Shown: positions 1 to 7,697 of the stretch, one piece after another | How the letters are laid out: every line of letters starts with the position of its first letter | How positions within the stretch are numbered: position 1 is the stretch's first letter | Source of the DNA: Fimenecus sp051881355 | GTDB lineage: Bacteria > Bacillota > Clostridia > Oscillospirales > Acutalibacteraceae | Length of the DNA stretch: 64,000 nucleotides | Direction of reading: 5' to 3' | Assembly (NCBI GenBank): GCA_051881355.1 | Contig: JBJEPS010000020.1 | Location: forward strand, 15,492 to 79,491 | Notes under the pieces: generated by a model | Database searches by the model: none | What the model was told of the DNA's origin: nothing | What the model saw: the letters and a program-made list of their open reading frames with translations, nothing else | Made by a program: the position numbers and the translations under genes

Positions 1-1983
1 TATATCTTTACCGAAAATGTTTACAAAGCAATAACCGGATATATGCAGACCATTTATTATAAGGGCAGCACCCTTTCTAACCCTGATCTCGGTCAGACAC
101 CTACGGTGAATTCTGATGTTGCGCCTACCGGTAACGCTGCAACGTACTTTAAACACATTTCGGCGCCGATTACTGATTATGGTTGGGAGAGCAAGCTTAC
201 TAAGGATATCGGTGCAACTTCAGGTAATCTTTACCTTGCGCAGGACGGCGTGGATGAGAATACTGAAATGCCCTTCGGCACATATGACATGGGCGTAATC
301 GCTATCAAGTATTGGAGAAAGACTATTACTTCGTCAGAAGGCGACTCTAAATGCTGGGATATTGACTTCATTTATTACGATGATCAAAACATCAGCGAAG
401 TCATGAAAAAATATGTCGGGCTGGATATCGATGAGTCGATGATCGATACATCCAACTCCTCTGCGGTAACTGCGTACAACAATTATATTACCGCACTGAA
501 AAATGTTGTTCAGCTTGCTACACTTCCCAAGATGGTTGCAACCTATGTCGATACTTACATGCCGCAGATAGAAGGCGCGATTACCACGCTTGATTCTGCA
601 TATACGGCTCTTTCGAAGTATATTCAACAAGTTACTTCTCAAGAAATTCTTGAAACTGCGCTTGCAACTGCAGAGCCCGGCGGCGATGTTCCCGAAATCA
701 ATTATCAGGACTATGAGCTCTATGAGTATTTCGAGTATCAGGACGAAAGAACTGCTACCAGAAACAGACTTAATGAGTACGCACAGCCCACTGCACCTGA
801 AAAGCATATTGAAGGCAGTGCACTTTCCGCTTCTGAAATTGATGCACTTGTAGCAGCAGAATCCAATGCAAAGAAACAGCTTGCGATTAACGCGACCGTG
901 CTTGAACCGACCGATGATGAGGTTGCGGCATACAATGAAGCAGTTGAAAATTGGAGTGCACCGTCCTACACTGAACTTGACAATGCAAATCAAGCGATGT
1001 TGCTCACTTACTACAAGCAGTTCTTGATTGCAAACACAACCAATAAGCAATTCCTTGCAAAAGAACTGGAATATGCTGCAGCACAGAACTATGATGCTTC
1101 TAAGTACAGCGCAGATTCTTGGGCAGCTTATGAGGCAGCACTCGCAACCGCAACCGCAGTTAATGCGGACGCAAATGCTTTGCAGTCTACTGTATTCGAC
1201 GCGAAGTATGAATTGATGAAGGCAGAAAATGCACTTCTTCTCAAAGAGAAATCCGCGAAAGAAACCGGCGCACTCACTGATTTGGAAGGCCTGGTTGCTA
1301 TCGCGAACACCATCTTCGCAAATCCCGATGACTACACCGTAGTTGACGGCGTGACCGAGACGGAAGCATATGCTGCTTTGATTAAGGCTCTTGGCTATGC
1401 GTACACGGACGAAGCAGGCAATGAGGAAATCCTCTACAGCCATTCCGCTCTGAGCTTCTTGAAGTATGATCGCGAGACCACAACTTCGAACTTGAACAGA
1501 ATCGCTGCTGCTGAGCAGGCGCTCGTAGATGCAATTGCAAACTTCAAGTCTCTTATCGAAGTGATCGCAAGCGAAACCACTACCGGCGGTGTGGTCGATG
1601 TTGCGAACAGATATGTTTACGGTGTCAACCCGGGCGATGTTGCGGCAAGCTACTTTGAAGCAACAAACGGCGGCACTCTGACATGGACTGTCGGCGATGC
1701 GACTTCGGTTAACGGTACTGGTGCAACCGCTACCTTGACAAATAAAAACGGCGAAGTTGTGGCAATCTACACCTTGGTTATCTTTGGTGATGTCAACGGC
1801 GACGGCGCGATCGACGCGTTCGACGCTTCGCTCATCAACATGGATCTTGCCAATGTAAATGCTCTGACCGGTGAATTTGCTGCAGCAGGTGATACAACCA
1901 ATGACGATGAAATCGGCTTGGCTGACTATTCGGCAGTTGTAAGCTATGCTATCGGCGCAGGCACTATCGCACAGACTCGCTGA
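1..1983 (+). CDS. Dockerin-bearing extracellular-type protein, 5' end outside window
   Basis: The reading frame is open from base 1, so the start codon and any signal peptide lie upstream; the ATG at 43 is internal. The C-terminus, about 1787-1975, is a type I dockerin with two calcium loops: DVNGDGAIDAFD, then DTTNDDEIGLAD after a linker. About 1070-1250 encodes an alanine-rich helical stretch (Y-x-A-x-S-W-x-A-Y-x-x-A-L spacing) like the FIVAR repeats of Gram-positive surface proteins. The remainder is acidic and poor in cysteine and I do not recognise it. Dockerins bind cohesins, so this is probably an extracellular subunit that docks on a cohesin partner; cohesin-like proteins follow at 2511 and 3666. 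No catalytic domain is visible in the part present. Dockerin call firm, rest unassigned. Confidence 0.85.
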   Translation, partial: YIFTENVYKAITGYMQTIYYKGSTLSNPDLGQTPTVNSDVAPTGNAATYFKHISAPITDYGWESKLTKDIGATSGNLYLAQDGVDENTEMPFGTYDMGVIAIKYWRKTITSSEGDSKCWDIDFIYYDDQNISEVMKKYVGLDIDESMIDTSNSSAVTAYNNYITALKNVVQLATLPKMVATYVDTYMPQIEGAITTLDSAYTALSKYIQQVTSQEILETALATAEPGGDVPEINYQDYELYEYFEYQDERTATRNRLNEYAQPTAPEKHIEGSALSASEIDALVAAESNAKKQLAINATVLEPTDDEVAAYNEAVENWSAPSYTELDNANQAMLLTYYKQFLIANTTNKQFLAKELEYAAAQNYDASKYSADSWAAYEAALATATAVNADANALQSTVFDAKYELMKAENALLLKEKSAKETGALTDLEGLVAIANTIFANPDDYTVVDGVTETEAYAALIKALGYAYTDEAGNEEILYSHSALSFLKYDRETTTSNLNRIAAAEQALVDAIANFKSLIEVIASETTTGGVVDVANRYVYGVNPGDVAASYFEATNGGTLTWTVGDATSVNGTGATATLTNKNGEVVAIYTLVIFGDVNGDGAIDAFDASLINMDLANVNALTGEFAAAGDTTNDDEIGLADYSAVVSYAIGAGTIAQTR

Positions 1984-1998
1984 ATTCCTAAATTATAG

Positions 1999-2020
1999 GG
2001 CGGGAGCTCGCTCCTGCCTT
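1999..2020 (+). terminator. Possible weak terminator after dockerin gene
   Basis: An eight-pair stem, GGCGGGAG with CTCCTGCC (one G-U pair), starts 15 bases after the stop codon and is followed only by TTGTAG. The T-run is poor, so it may be part of the repeat-rich intergenic region instead. Confidence 0.3.
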
Positions 2021-2452
2021 GTAGGAAACGCACTTCTCAACCGCCCCATTCGTGGGGAGGTGGCACGCCGCAAGGCGTGACGGAGGGGCGCGGGCGAACC
2101 CAGTTCGTCCCTACAACCCCGTAGGGGACGGTGAGATTTCCCTGTTAGGGGAAATGTCGCGTAGCGACAAAGGGGTAATGGCGTAGCCGTAACCTCGACA
2201 TCTCGAACCTACAAATCTCGCATTGTGAATTACACAACGCAAAACGACCCCGTCCCGCGCTTCTCCGGCGCGGGCGGGGAAAAAGAAAGAACTCCACCGC
2301 CGCGGGTGACCGCGCGGGTATAATGTGCATAGTGTTTCCGGCAAGGCGCGTTTTTGCTGAAGTCACCACACTGTTTGCGTCCTTGATTTTCAGAGTGATA
2401 GCTGACAATCAATCCGCACAGCAAGACAGACGCTTGTCGCAGAAAATTTCTG
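2021..2452. repeat. Intergenic repeat-rich stretch
   Basis: No convincing gene. 2040-2110 is GC-rich, with a CACGCCGCAAGGCGTG palindrome and a GTCCCTAC-type end. 2150-2175 carries AAATGTCGCGTAGCGACAAA, closely matched near 63597 by GATGTCGCGAAGCGACAGA. These look like short dispersed palindromic repeats between transcription units. Reverse-strand frames here lack ribosome binding sites and run through the repeats. Confidence 0.6.
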
Positions 2453-2481
2453 TTGACTTTTTGCCGTGAAAACTGTATATT
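2453..2481 (+). promoter_or_regulatory. Sigma-A type promoter of the cohesin/peptide unit
   Basis: TTGACT (2453-2458), a 17-base spacer and TATATT (2476-2481). The predicted start lies about 20 bases before the GGAGG at 2501-2505 and ATG at 2511. This makes the cohesin genes a unit separate from the upstream dockerin gene. Confidence 0.75.
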
Positions 2482-2510
2482 ATATGGGAAGAAAATATAA
2501 GGAGGATATT

Positions 2511-3644
2511 ATGACAAAAGCTAAAAAAGTATTAAGTCTTGTTTTAGCTGTTGTTATGGTTGCTGCGATGTTTGCATTCTCAGCATCGGCTGCTACACAG
2601 AATGCAACCTTCACCGTTTCGGTTGATAAAACGTCTGCCGCTATAGACGATGTAGTCACCGTTACTGTGAAACTGACCACGAGTTATTATGCCGGTCCGA
2701 CCAACGTCCCGGTATATTATAATCCCGCAGTCTTTGAATTCGTCGCAGATTCTGTTTCTGGTGCGGATATTTTCGGTGCCGGTGCAACAGATATACAATC
2801 TTATAACGACGCTACGACTGGTTGCTTGAAAGTGGCTTTCGTTCCGGATGCAGGCGCAGGTGCCACTACGCAGGTGTTGACGGATGTAACTTTGGTCACT
2901 TTCCAATTAAAAGCGATTGCAAACGGCACTTCCGACATCGGCTTGAAAGCTGAAGACCAGAAGACAGAAACGAATATCACCGGTACTTTGTACTGCGGTG
3001 CTTACGAGTCTGATGTGATTGACAACAATCCTGCTACTGTCGGTCAGGTGTTTACAATCAACAATACTTCTGCTACCGTTGGCTCTGCTACAGAACCGGC
3101 TGACCTTGCTCTTACAGCGGCAGGAACAGAAGCAGGGGTACTCATTGATACGAACAAGACTTTCGGTGGTCAGTATGCAGGCGTTGTATACGGTTTCACA
3201 CAGGTTAACAATGCAACATTCAGAAGCACAACATACCTTACGACCAATTTGGAGGCTACCAACGGCGGTTCTCTTGAATTCGGCAGAAGCATCGGTACAG
3301 CAGGTTACGGTACAGGTACAACCATTACCGTTAAAAATGCTGACGACTCCGATACAGGTAAGGTTTATGTAGTTGTTATCTTCGGCGATGTTAACGGCGA
3401 TGGACTGATAAACGGTCAAGATACAACTGCATTAAAAGCTGCTGTTACCGATTCCTCTAAAGCGCCTGCCAATAGTGTTGTAAGAATGGCGGCTAACTGC
3501 CAAAATGTTAATAACGCAACTGTTATGCACAACTTGAATGGTCAGGATACAACCGCTCTTAAGAATCATGTTCAGGGTTCAGCAAAACTTGATCCTGTTT
3601 CGCTTGCAACAAAGCAGAACAACTTTAACACATTCTATCAATAA
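2511..3644 (+). CDS. Secreted cohesin-like protein with C-terminal dockerin
   Basis: The start at 2511 is chosen because GGAGG (2501-2505) sits just before it and the product opens with a signal peptide: MTKAKK, a hydrophobic core, then an FSASAA cleavage region. The 377-residue product has a cohesin-like beta domain at about 28-175 (TVSVDKTSAAIDDVVTVTVKL opening, VPVYYNPAVFEF core strand), a middle region, and a dockerin-like end from about residue 292. The first calcium loop, DVNGDGLINGQD, is complete. The second is altered: acidic positions became asparagine and residues are inserted before NGQD, so calcium binding there is doubtful. Cohesin and dockerin in one chain suggest an adaptor or self-assembling surface protein. 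First gene of a unit with 3666 and two mini-genes. Function inferred. Confidence 0.8.
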   Translation: MTKAKKVLSLVLAVVMVAAMFAFSASAATQNATFTVSVDKTSAAIDDVVTVTVKLTTSYYAGPTNVPVYYNPAVFEFVADSVSGADIFGAGATDIQSYNDATTGCLKVAFVPDAGAGATTQVLTDVTLVTFQLKAIANGTSDIGLKAEDQKTETNITGTLYCGAYESDVIDNNPATVGQVFTINNTSATVGSATEPADLALTAAGTEAGVLIDTNKTFGGQYAGVVYGFTQVNNATFRSTTYLTTNLEATNGGSLEFGRSIGTAGYGTGTTITVKNADDSDTGKVYVVVIFGDVNGDGLINGQDTTALKAAVTDSSKAPANSVVRMAANCQNVNNATVMHNLNGQDTTALKNHVQGSAKLDPVSLATKQNNFNTFYQ

Positions 3645-3665
3645 TAAATGGGAGGACAAAGTCCA

Positions 3666-4808
3666 ATGAAAATGACAAAAAAGGTGCTTAGTGTATTTCT
3701 TGCACTTGCAATGATTGTCGGCGTCTTTTCCATGATGACTTCAGCTCTTGCTCCTGATAGTGCATGCGACCTTTATATTTCTGCTGACAAAGAAGTTTAC
3801 GCCCCTGGTGATGAAATTGTTTTGACAATTTCAGAACAAGTTGAGGCCGAAGTTGGAAACATGCAGATAGCAGGTACGTATGTTATTGGATATGATTCCG
3901 TAGCTATCAGCCCTTATTCAACTGCAGTCGACAATTTGGAGGATCATGGATTTTCACCGATTCAAGCTGGTTATGATTCATCAATTTCTTCACTTACTGA
4001 AACAGCTGGACTTGATGACACGTATAATGCAGCAATTGCTTACAATGTATGTTCCGACGGTTTCACCGATTTTGATGCAACATCAAAAACTGATCTTTTT
4101 ACCGTTAAGTTAAAAGTTAACGATGATGCGCCCGACGGCACATATGTAATCGGTTTTAACACAGTATCATACAGTGATGACGAGTGCATCGGATATGCAG
4201 TTGATAGTGCAATGGGCGGTATTTATGGTAGTACGCCTTTGTATAGCACAACCGCTAACTACAGCTTTGGCACATGCACAATCAAAGTTGGCGCTGCGTC
4301 GGCTGGTCCTGTTGTTGCGAAGGAAAAAGCACAGGTTAAGATGACCCCGAACAGTGCTACCACTGTTGAGGATGCATTTACCTTCCGTGTAACTTCGGTT
4401 ATCACCGATGCGGATTGGGATACCTACTTCGCAAACTCCGCTGATGCTTCTGCAACCGCCAATGCAATTCAAAAGGTTGGCTTCGTTGCTTACAAAGGCA
4501 CCACCGGCTTCAGCCTTGAAACTGCAAAAGCAGTTGCACAGGGCACTGCGACTGAAGGCTACGAAGTTGCCACAACAGATTACATCCAGAAAGTGGATGA
4601 CACATCTGATGCGTACTTCGGCTGCCGCTTGGAAATCACCAGCGCTGCAACGCGTTCCGACGTGACCTATGTTGCGTTCGTTGAGTACTTGGATGCTTCG
4701 GGCAACACCGCATATGCGTTCTACGCGGCTGAAGAGCAGGCTCTCCTGAATGCGAATTATGATACCATCGTTTCCACTTACCTTGCGTCTTATCCCTTTG
4801 CTGGTTAA
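3666..4808 (+). CDS. Secreted cohesin-like protein with unknown C-terminal domain
   Basis: The ATG at 3666 follows GGAGG (3651-3655); an upstream in-frame ATG at 3648 overlaps that site and is unlikely. The gene begins 21 bases after its upstream neighbour. The 380-residue product starts with a signal peptide (MKMTKKVLSVFLALAMIVG, then TSALA). Residues about 32-205 resemble the upstream cohesin-like domain: DLYISADKEVYAPGDEIVLT opening, a VIGYDS strand, and a late DAPDGTYVIGFN strand. The last 170 residues form a separate acidic domain I do not recognise. There is no dockerin. Likely a cell-surface or matrix partner of dockerin proteins; no sortase motif or C-terminal membrane segment anchors it. 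Confidence 0.75.
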   Translation: MKMTKKVLSVFLALAMIVGVFSMMTSALAPDSACDLYISADKEVYAPGDEIVLTISEQVEAEVGNMQIAGTYVIGYDSVAISPYSTAVDNLEDHGFSPIQAGYDSSISSLTETAGLDDTYNAAIAYNVCSDGFTDFDATSKTDLFTVKLKVNDDAPDGTYVIGFNTVSYSDDECIGYAVDSAMGGIYGSTPLYSTTANYSFGTCTIKVGAASAGPVVAKEKAQVKMTPNSATTVEDAFTFRVTSVITDADWDTYFANSADASATANAIQKVGFVAYKGTTGFSLETAKAVAQGTATEGYEVATTDYIQKVDDTSDAYFGCRLEITSAATRSDVTYVAFVEYLDASGNTAYAFYAAEEQALLNANYDTIVSTYLASYPFAG

Positions 4809-4823
4809 TAAGGGCTTGATAGG

Positions 4824-4955
4824 TTGAAAACTTTGCAAAACAAACCGTATTCTGCGCCGGGGTTTGAATTTATTGCTTTCGAGCAACCCGAGGCGATTGC
4901 CATTTCAATCGGCAGCGGTTCGGAAGATGATCGTGACGCGGTTATCGTTTGGTAA
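4824..4955 (+). CDS. 43-residue acidic peptide with YxAPxF...SIGxG core, copy 1
   Basis: Short frame starting at TTG 4824, with AAGGG at 4810-4814 as a plausible ribosome binding site nine bases upstream and no ATG available. The peptide has a basic start (K2, K7), then Y9-S-A-P12-x-F14, then I25-A-I-S28-I-G-S-G32, and an acidic tail (E34, D35, D36, D38) ending in tryptophan. It aligns without gaps to the next mini-gene over 24 positions, nine of them identical, which supports translation of both. There is no signal peptide, membrane segment or cysteine. Function unknown: it may be a precursor peptide or a small partner of the cohesin-like proteins. The pair's similarity is the main evidence. 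Confidence 0.55.
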   Translation: MKTLQNKPYSAPGFEFIAFEQPEAIAISIGSGSEDDRDAVIVW

Positions 4956-4991
4956 AAATTATAATTCGATTTTGAAAGGAGAAAACTTCAG

Positions 4992-5114
4992 ATGAAACAG
5001 GTTTATACTGCACCTGCGTTCGATGTTTCAGTCTATGATGTTGACGATATTATCACACTTTCCATCGGCACCGGCCCCGTTGAGGGCGGCGATGATGGCT
5101 GGGTAGAAATCTAA
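4992..5114 (+). CDS. 40-residue acidic peptide with YxAPxF...SIGxG core, copy 2
   Basis: ATG at 4992 with a strong AAAGGAG at 4975-4981. Key residues are Y5-T-A-P8-x-F10, then D18-D19-I-I-T-L-S24-I-G-T-G28, a glycine and aspartate stretch (G32, G33, D34, D35, G36) and W37. The 24-residue core matches the preceding mini-gene at Y, A, P, F, I, S, I, G and G with identical spacing. It lies 36 bases after that gene and 62 bases before a strong terminator, so it ends the transcription unit. No cysteine, no signal peptide. No modifying enzyme of a known peptide pathway lies nearby, so calling it a precursor would be speculation. Confidence 0.65.
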   Translation: MKQVYTAPAFDVSVYDVDDIITLSIGTGPVEGGDDGWVEI

Positions 5115-5176
5115 GTTTCTCCTAAGCGTGGTCGTTTACATCTTCGTATAACACGAACGATTTGTAAAACAACAGG

Positions 5177-5211
5177 GCAAGGCAAGGGTTTATCCCTTGC
5201 CTTGCTTTTTT
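5177..5211 (+). terminator. Strong intrinsic terminator of the cohesin/peptide unit
   Basis: A perfect 12-pair stem, GCAAGGCAAGGG (5177-5188) with CCCTTGCCTTGC (5194-5205), a five-base loop and six T residues. Confidence 0.92.
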
Positions 5212-5342
5212 ATCACATTTTTCAGCATACAATCCTTCTATATTTCCAGATATAATATATATTGCATATGTACTACGCGCGTTAGCATTTTTCTTTGCTC
5301 CCCGCATTGCCGACAAACAAATTTGGATTTGTAGGGGTAATT

Positions 5343-5431
5343 TGTCATCCTGAGCGAAGCGAAGGATCGCCAATAGCAAAAAGTAAACCTTGCACGCAAC
5401 GAGATTCTTCGCCTAACGGCTCAGAATGACA
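5343..5431 (+). repeat. 89-bp dispersed inverted-repeat element, copy A
   Basis: Begins TGTCATCCTGAGCG and ends CGGCTCAGAATGACA, so the ends are near-perfect inverted repeats. Copies of the same length occur at 31159-31247 and, inverted, at 63764-63852. The arms are conserved and the middle about 35 bases vary. It encodes nothing and looks like a REP- or MITE-like element. Confidence 0.85.
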
Positions 5432-5464
5432 AAAATTTTACGGGCGGCGTGGAAACCTGCTCTA

Positions 5465-5491
5465 CAACGGGGCGCCAAGTCGTCGCCCCAT
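5465..5491. repeat. GC-rich short palindromic repeat
   Basis: A GGGGCG...CGCCCC palindrome around a GTCGTC core, of the same style as copies at 22514, 22561, 34138, 48249 and 63725. All are intergenic. Confidence 0.5.
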
Positions 5492-5692
5492 ACAAATACA
5501 AATCCAAATTTAACTTTGAATTTCAATGGTAGGGGCAGATAAAGCTGCGAATGTCCCTTAGCGCCTGAACACAAAAATCTGACGAAACCACAATATCTTG
5601 TGGCTAAAAAACGGACAAAAACTATAAAAAATCGGAAATTTCCAAAAATAGAAAATTTCGGCTTTTTTCACGAACTTTTTTAAAAAAAGTTG

Positions 5693-5721
5693 TTGCTTTT
5701 TTCTAAACCCTATGTTAAAAT
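5693..5721 (+). promoter_or_regulatory. Promoter of the S10 ribosomal cluster
   Basis: TTGCTT (5693-5698), a 17-base spacer and TAAAAT (5716-5721), preceded by an AT-rich stretch (5673-5691) that could act as an UP element. The leader to rpsJ is about 310 bases. Confidence 0.65.
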
Positions 5722-5989
5722 ACTTAGGCACGCGTGGAAAAGGGGCTTGCCATGCCCATTTTTACGCGACTTGATATGCGATGATGCGGTAGGTGGCTGC
5801 ACGTTGATGCAGGGAATTACCGCGGAGTATGTCCGATTACAAACCGGGCGACCAATACCGATGTTTCTCTCCGGCGAGCGTACCCCAACTGCGCTTTCCG
5901 CGATTTTGAGGGACATTGTGCGCTTTTTTCTGCCGTCCGAATGCCGTTTTGGCTTTCGGTTTTTTCATGAAAGGTGCGTAAACACCCGG

Positions 5990-6025
5990 CAGGGTTGCAA
6001 GAAAAGCGCTTGCCCTGACTTTTTA
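5990..6025 (+). promoter_or_regulatory. Attenuator-like hairpin in the S10 leader
   Basis: CAGGG plus CAAG (5990-6001) can pair with CTTGCCCTG (6009-6017), leaving a small bulge. ACTTTTT follows and runs directly into the rpsJ ribosome binding site AAAGGAGG (6025-6032). The shape allows early termination or shielding of the ribosome binding site. In E. coli the S10 leader is the target of L4 autoregulation; an equivalent here is inference. Confidence 0.4.
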
Positions 6026-6041
6026 AAGGAGGCAAACAAAC

Positions 6042-6359
6042 ATGGCAGCAGCAAAAGGCAAAAAAATCCGTATCAGACTGAAAGGGTATGACCACGATTT
6101 GGTGGACAGAGCAGCCGAGAAAATCGTCGAAACCGCAAAGCGCACCGGCGCGCAGGTTTCCGGTCCCGTTCCGCTCCCGACCGAAAAGGAAGTTGTTACC
6201 ATTCTTCGCGCTGTTCATAAATATAAGGACAGCCGTGAACAGTTTGAACAGAGAACACACAAACGGCTCATCGACATTCTCAGACCTTCAAACAAGACCG
6301 TTGAAGCTCTGACCGGTCTTGAGCTTCCCGCAGGCGTGGACATCGAAATTAAGCTGTAA
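6042..6359 (+). CDS. rpsJ: 30S ribosomal protein S10
   Basis: 105 residues, the normal length for S10, carrying the conserved IRIRLKGYDHDLVD start and a VSGPVPLPT loop followed by HKRLIDI. S10 belongs to the 30S head and doubles as NusE, the partner of NusB in antitermination. AAAGGAGG lies nine bases before the ATG. It is the first gene of the S10-spc-alpha cluster. The genes usually found just upstream in Firmicutes (rpsL, rpsG, fusA, tuf) are absent from the preceding 6 kb. Confidence 0.98.
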   Translation: MAAAKGKKIRIRLKGYDHDLVDRAAEKIVETAKRTGAQVSGPVPLPTEKEVVTILRAVHKYKDSREQFEQRTHKRLIDILRPSNKTVEALTGLELPAGVDIEIKL

Positions 6360-6424
6360 TTTTGACGACCCGCTTACAGGTCATGTTGGCGAATGCCAAC
6401 CAATAACCAAAGGAGGAATACACA

Positions 6425-7057
6425 ATGCAAAAAGGTCTTATCGGTAAAAAAATCGGCATGACACAGCTTTTTGACGAGAACGGTAAGGTTATCCCCGTAA
6501 CCGTCGTTGAGGCTGGTCCGTGCGTCGTTGTCCAGAAAAAGACAACGGAAAACGACGGCTATGAAGCCGTTCAGGTTGGCTTCGGTGACGTTAAAGTCCA
6601 GAGAGTGAACAAGCCGCAGGCAGGGCACTTCAAAAAGGCAGACGTCGCACCGAAAAAGGTACTCAAAGAGTTCAGACTGGACGATTGCGCCGCACTGAAC
6701 GTTGGCGACATTCTCAAAGCAGATGTGTTCGCTGTCGGTGACAGAGTGGACGTTGTCGGCACCAGCAAAGGTAAGGGCACCGCAGGCGCAATCAAGCGCT
6801 GGAACTTCTCCCGCTTGAAGGAAAGCCACGGTACAGGTCCTGTTGCACGTCACGCAGGTTCCTTGGGCGCTTGTTCCGACCCCTCTCGTGTTTACAAGGG
6901 GAAGAAGCTCGCCGGTCACTTGGGCGCAGAGCGTGTGACCATTCAGAATCTCGACATTGTCAAGGTTGACGCAGAAAACAACCTCATCGCGATTAAGGGT
7001 GCCATTCCGGGGCCCAAAGGCGGCATCGTTGTTCTCGCTGATACGGTGAAAAAATAA
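6425..7057 (+). CDS. rplC: 50S ribosomal protein L3
   Basis: 210 residues, full length. It shows the GKKIGMTQLF start and the long central loop that reaches toward the peptidyl transferase centre (HGTGPVARHAGSLG, then KKLAGHLGAERVT). L3 is one of the first proteins to bind 23S rRNA in 50S assembly. It lies 65 bases after rpsJ behind AAAGGAGG and is co-oriented with the whole cluster. Confidence 0.98.
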   Translation: MQKGLIGKKIGMTQLFDENGKVIPVTVVEAGPCVVVQKKTTENDGYEAVQVGFGDVKVQRVNKPQAGHFKKADVAPKKVLKEFRLDDCAALNVGDILKADVFAVGDRVDVVGTSKGKGTAGAIKRWNFSRLKESHGTGPVARHAGSLGACSDPSRVYKGKKLAGHLGAERVTIQNLDIVKVDAENNLIAIKGAIPGPKGGIVVLADTVKK

Positions 7058-7073
7058 GGAAGGAGTGTTTTAA

Positions 7074-7697
7074 ATGGCGAAATTGGCAGTTCTCGACAAA
7101 GCAGGTAAAAAAGTTTCCGATATTGAGCTTGCAGACAGCATTTTTGCAATCGAGCCCAACGAATCGGCAATGCACCTGATGGTTGTCAACTATTTAGCAA
7201 ATCAGCGTCAGGGTACGCAGTCCACCCGCACTCGTTCCGAGGTATCCGGCGGCGGCAAAAAGCCTTGGCGTCAAAAGGGCACCGGTCGTGCCCGTCAGGG
7301 TTCAACCAGAGCACCGCAGTGGACACACGGCGGCATCGCGCTCGGTCCGAAACCACGTGATTACGGCTTTGACGTAAACAAAAAGGTCAAGAGATTGGCT
7401 ATGAAGTCCGCACTTTCCTCGAAAGTTGCGGCAGAGGAAATGATTGTACTCGACAGCTTCGGCATCGACGCAATCAAGACCAAAGAGGTTGCAGAGGTTC
7501 TCGCCGCAATCAACGCAGGCAAGAAAACGCTTATCGTTCTGCCGGAAAAGAATGACGTCGTTTACAAGAGCGCACGCAATATTGCCGGCACCAATGTAAC
7601 CCTCGTAAACACGCTGAATGTTTATGACATCTTAAACTGCAACACCATCGTGGTGCTCAAAGATGCCGTTGCGAAGATCGAGGAGGTTTACGCATAA
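7074..7697 (+). CDS. rplD: 50S ribosomal protein L4
   Basis: 207 residues. The extended loop that lines the exit tunnel is intact (GGGKKPWRQKGTGRARQG, then APQWTHGG). L4 binds domain I of 23S rRNA and, in E. coli, represses the S10 operon through the leader; whether that applies here is unknown, although the leader has a suitable hairpin. Its stop codon TAA shares its last base with the rplW start, suggesting translational coupling. Confidence 0.98.
   Translation: MAKLAVLDKAGKKVSDIELADSIFAIEPNESAMHLMVVNYLANQRQGTQSTRTRSEVSGGGKKPWRQKGTGRARQGSTRAPQWTHGGIALGPKPRDYGFDVNKKVKRLAMKSALSSKVAAEEMIVLDSFGIDAIKTKEVAEVLAAINAGKKTLIVLPEKNDVVYKSARNIAGTNVTLVNTLNVYDILNCNTIVVLKDAVAKIEEVYA

Larger units (their letters stand above)
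5212..5689. other. Gene-free region before the S10 cluster
   Basis: Apart from the 89-bp element (5343-5431) and a GC palindrome (5465-5491), I see AT-rich sequence and two hairpins: CCACAATATCTTGTGG near 5587-5602, and an imperfect AAATTTC stem near 5630-5660 followed by six T. No coding frame has a ribosome binding site or a recognisable product. Confidence 0.6.

Noticed and set aside
334..1443. 369-residue reverse-strand frame inside the dockerin gene
   Set aside because: Cysteine- and isoleucine-rich mirror of a well-supported coding gene, with no ribosome binding site or domain.
2111..2424. Three overlapping reverse-strand frames
   Set aside because: They run through GC-rich palindromic repeats and have arginine- and proline-rich shadow composition.
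5343..5431. Insertion sequence remnant
   Set aside because: No transposase fragment in or near any of the three copies; non-autonomous element or REP-like repeat is safer.
5690..6091. 133-residue frame across the S10 leader
   Set aside because: Overlaps the promoter -10 and the rpsJ start, has no ribosome binding site and no protein-like features.
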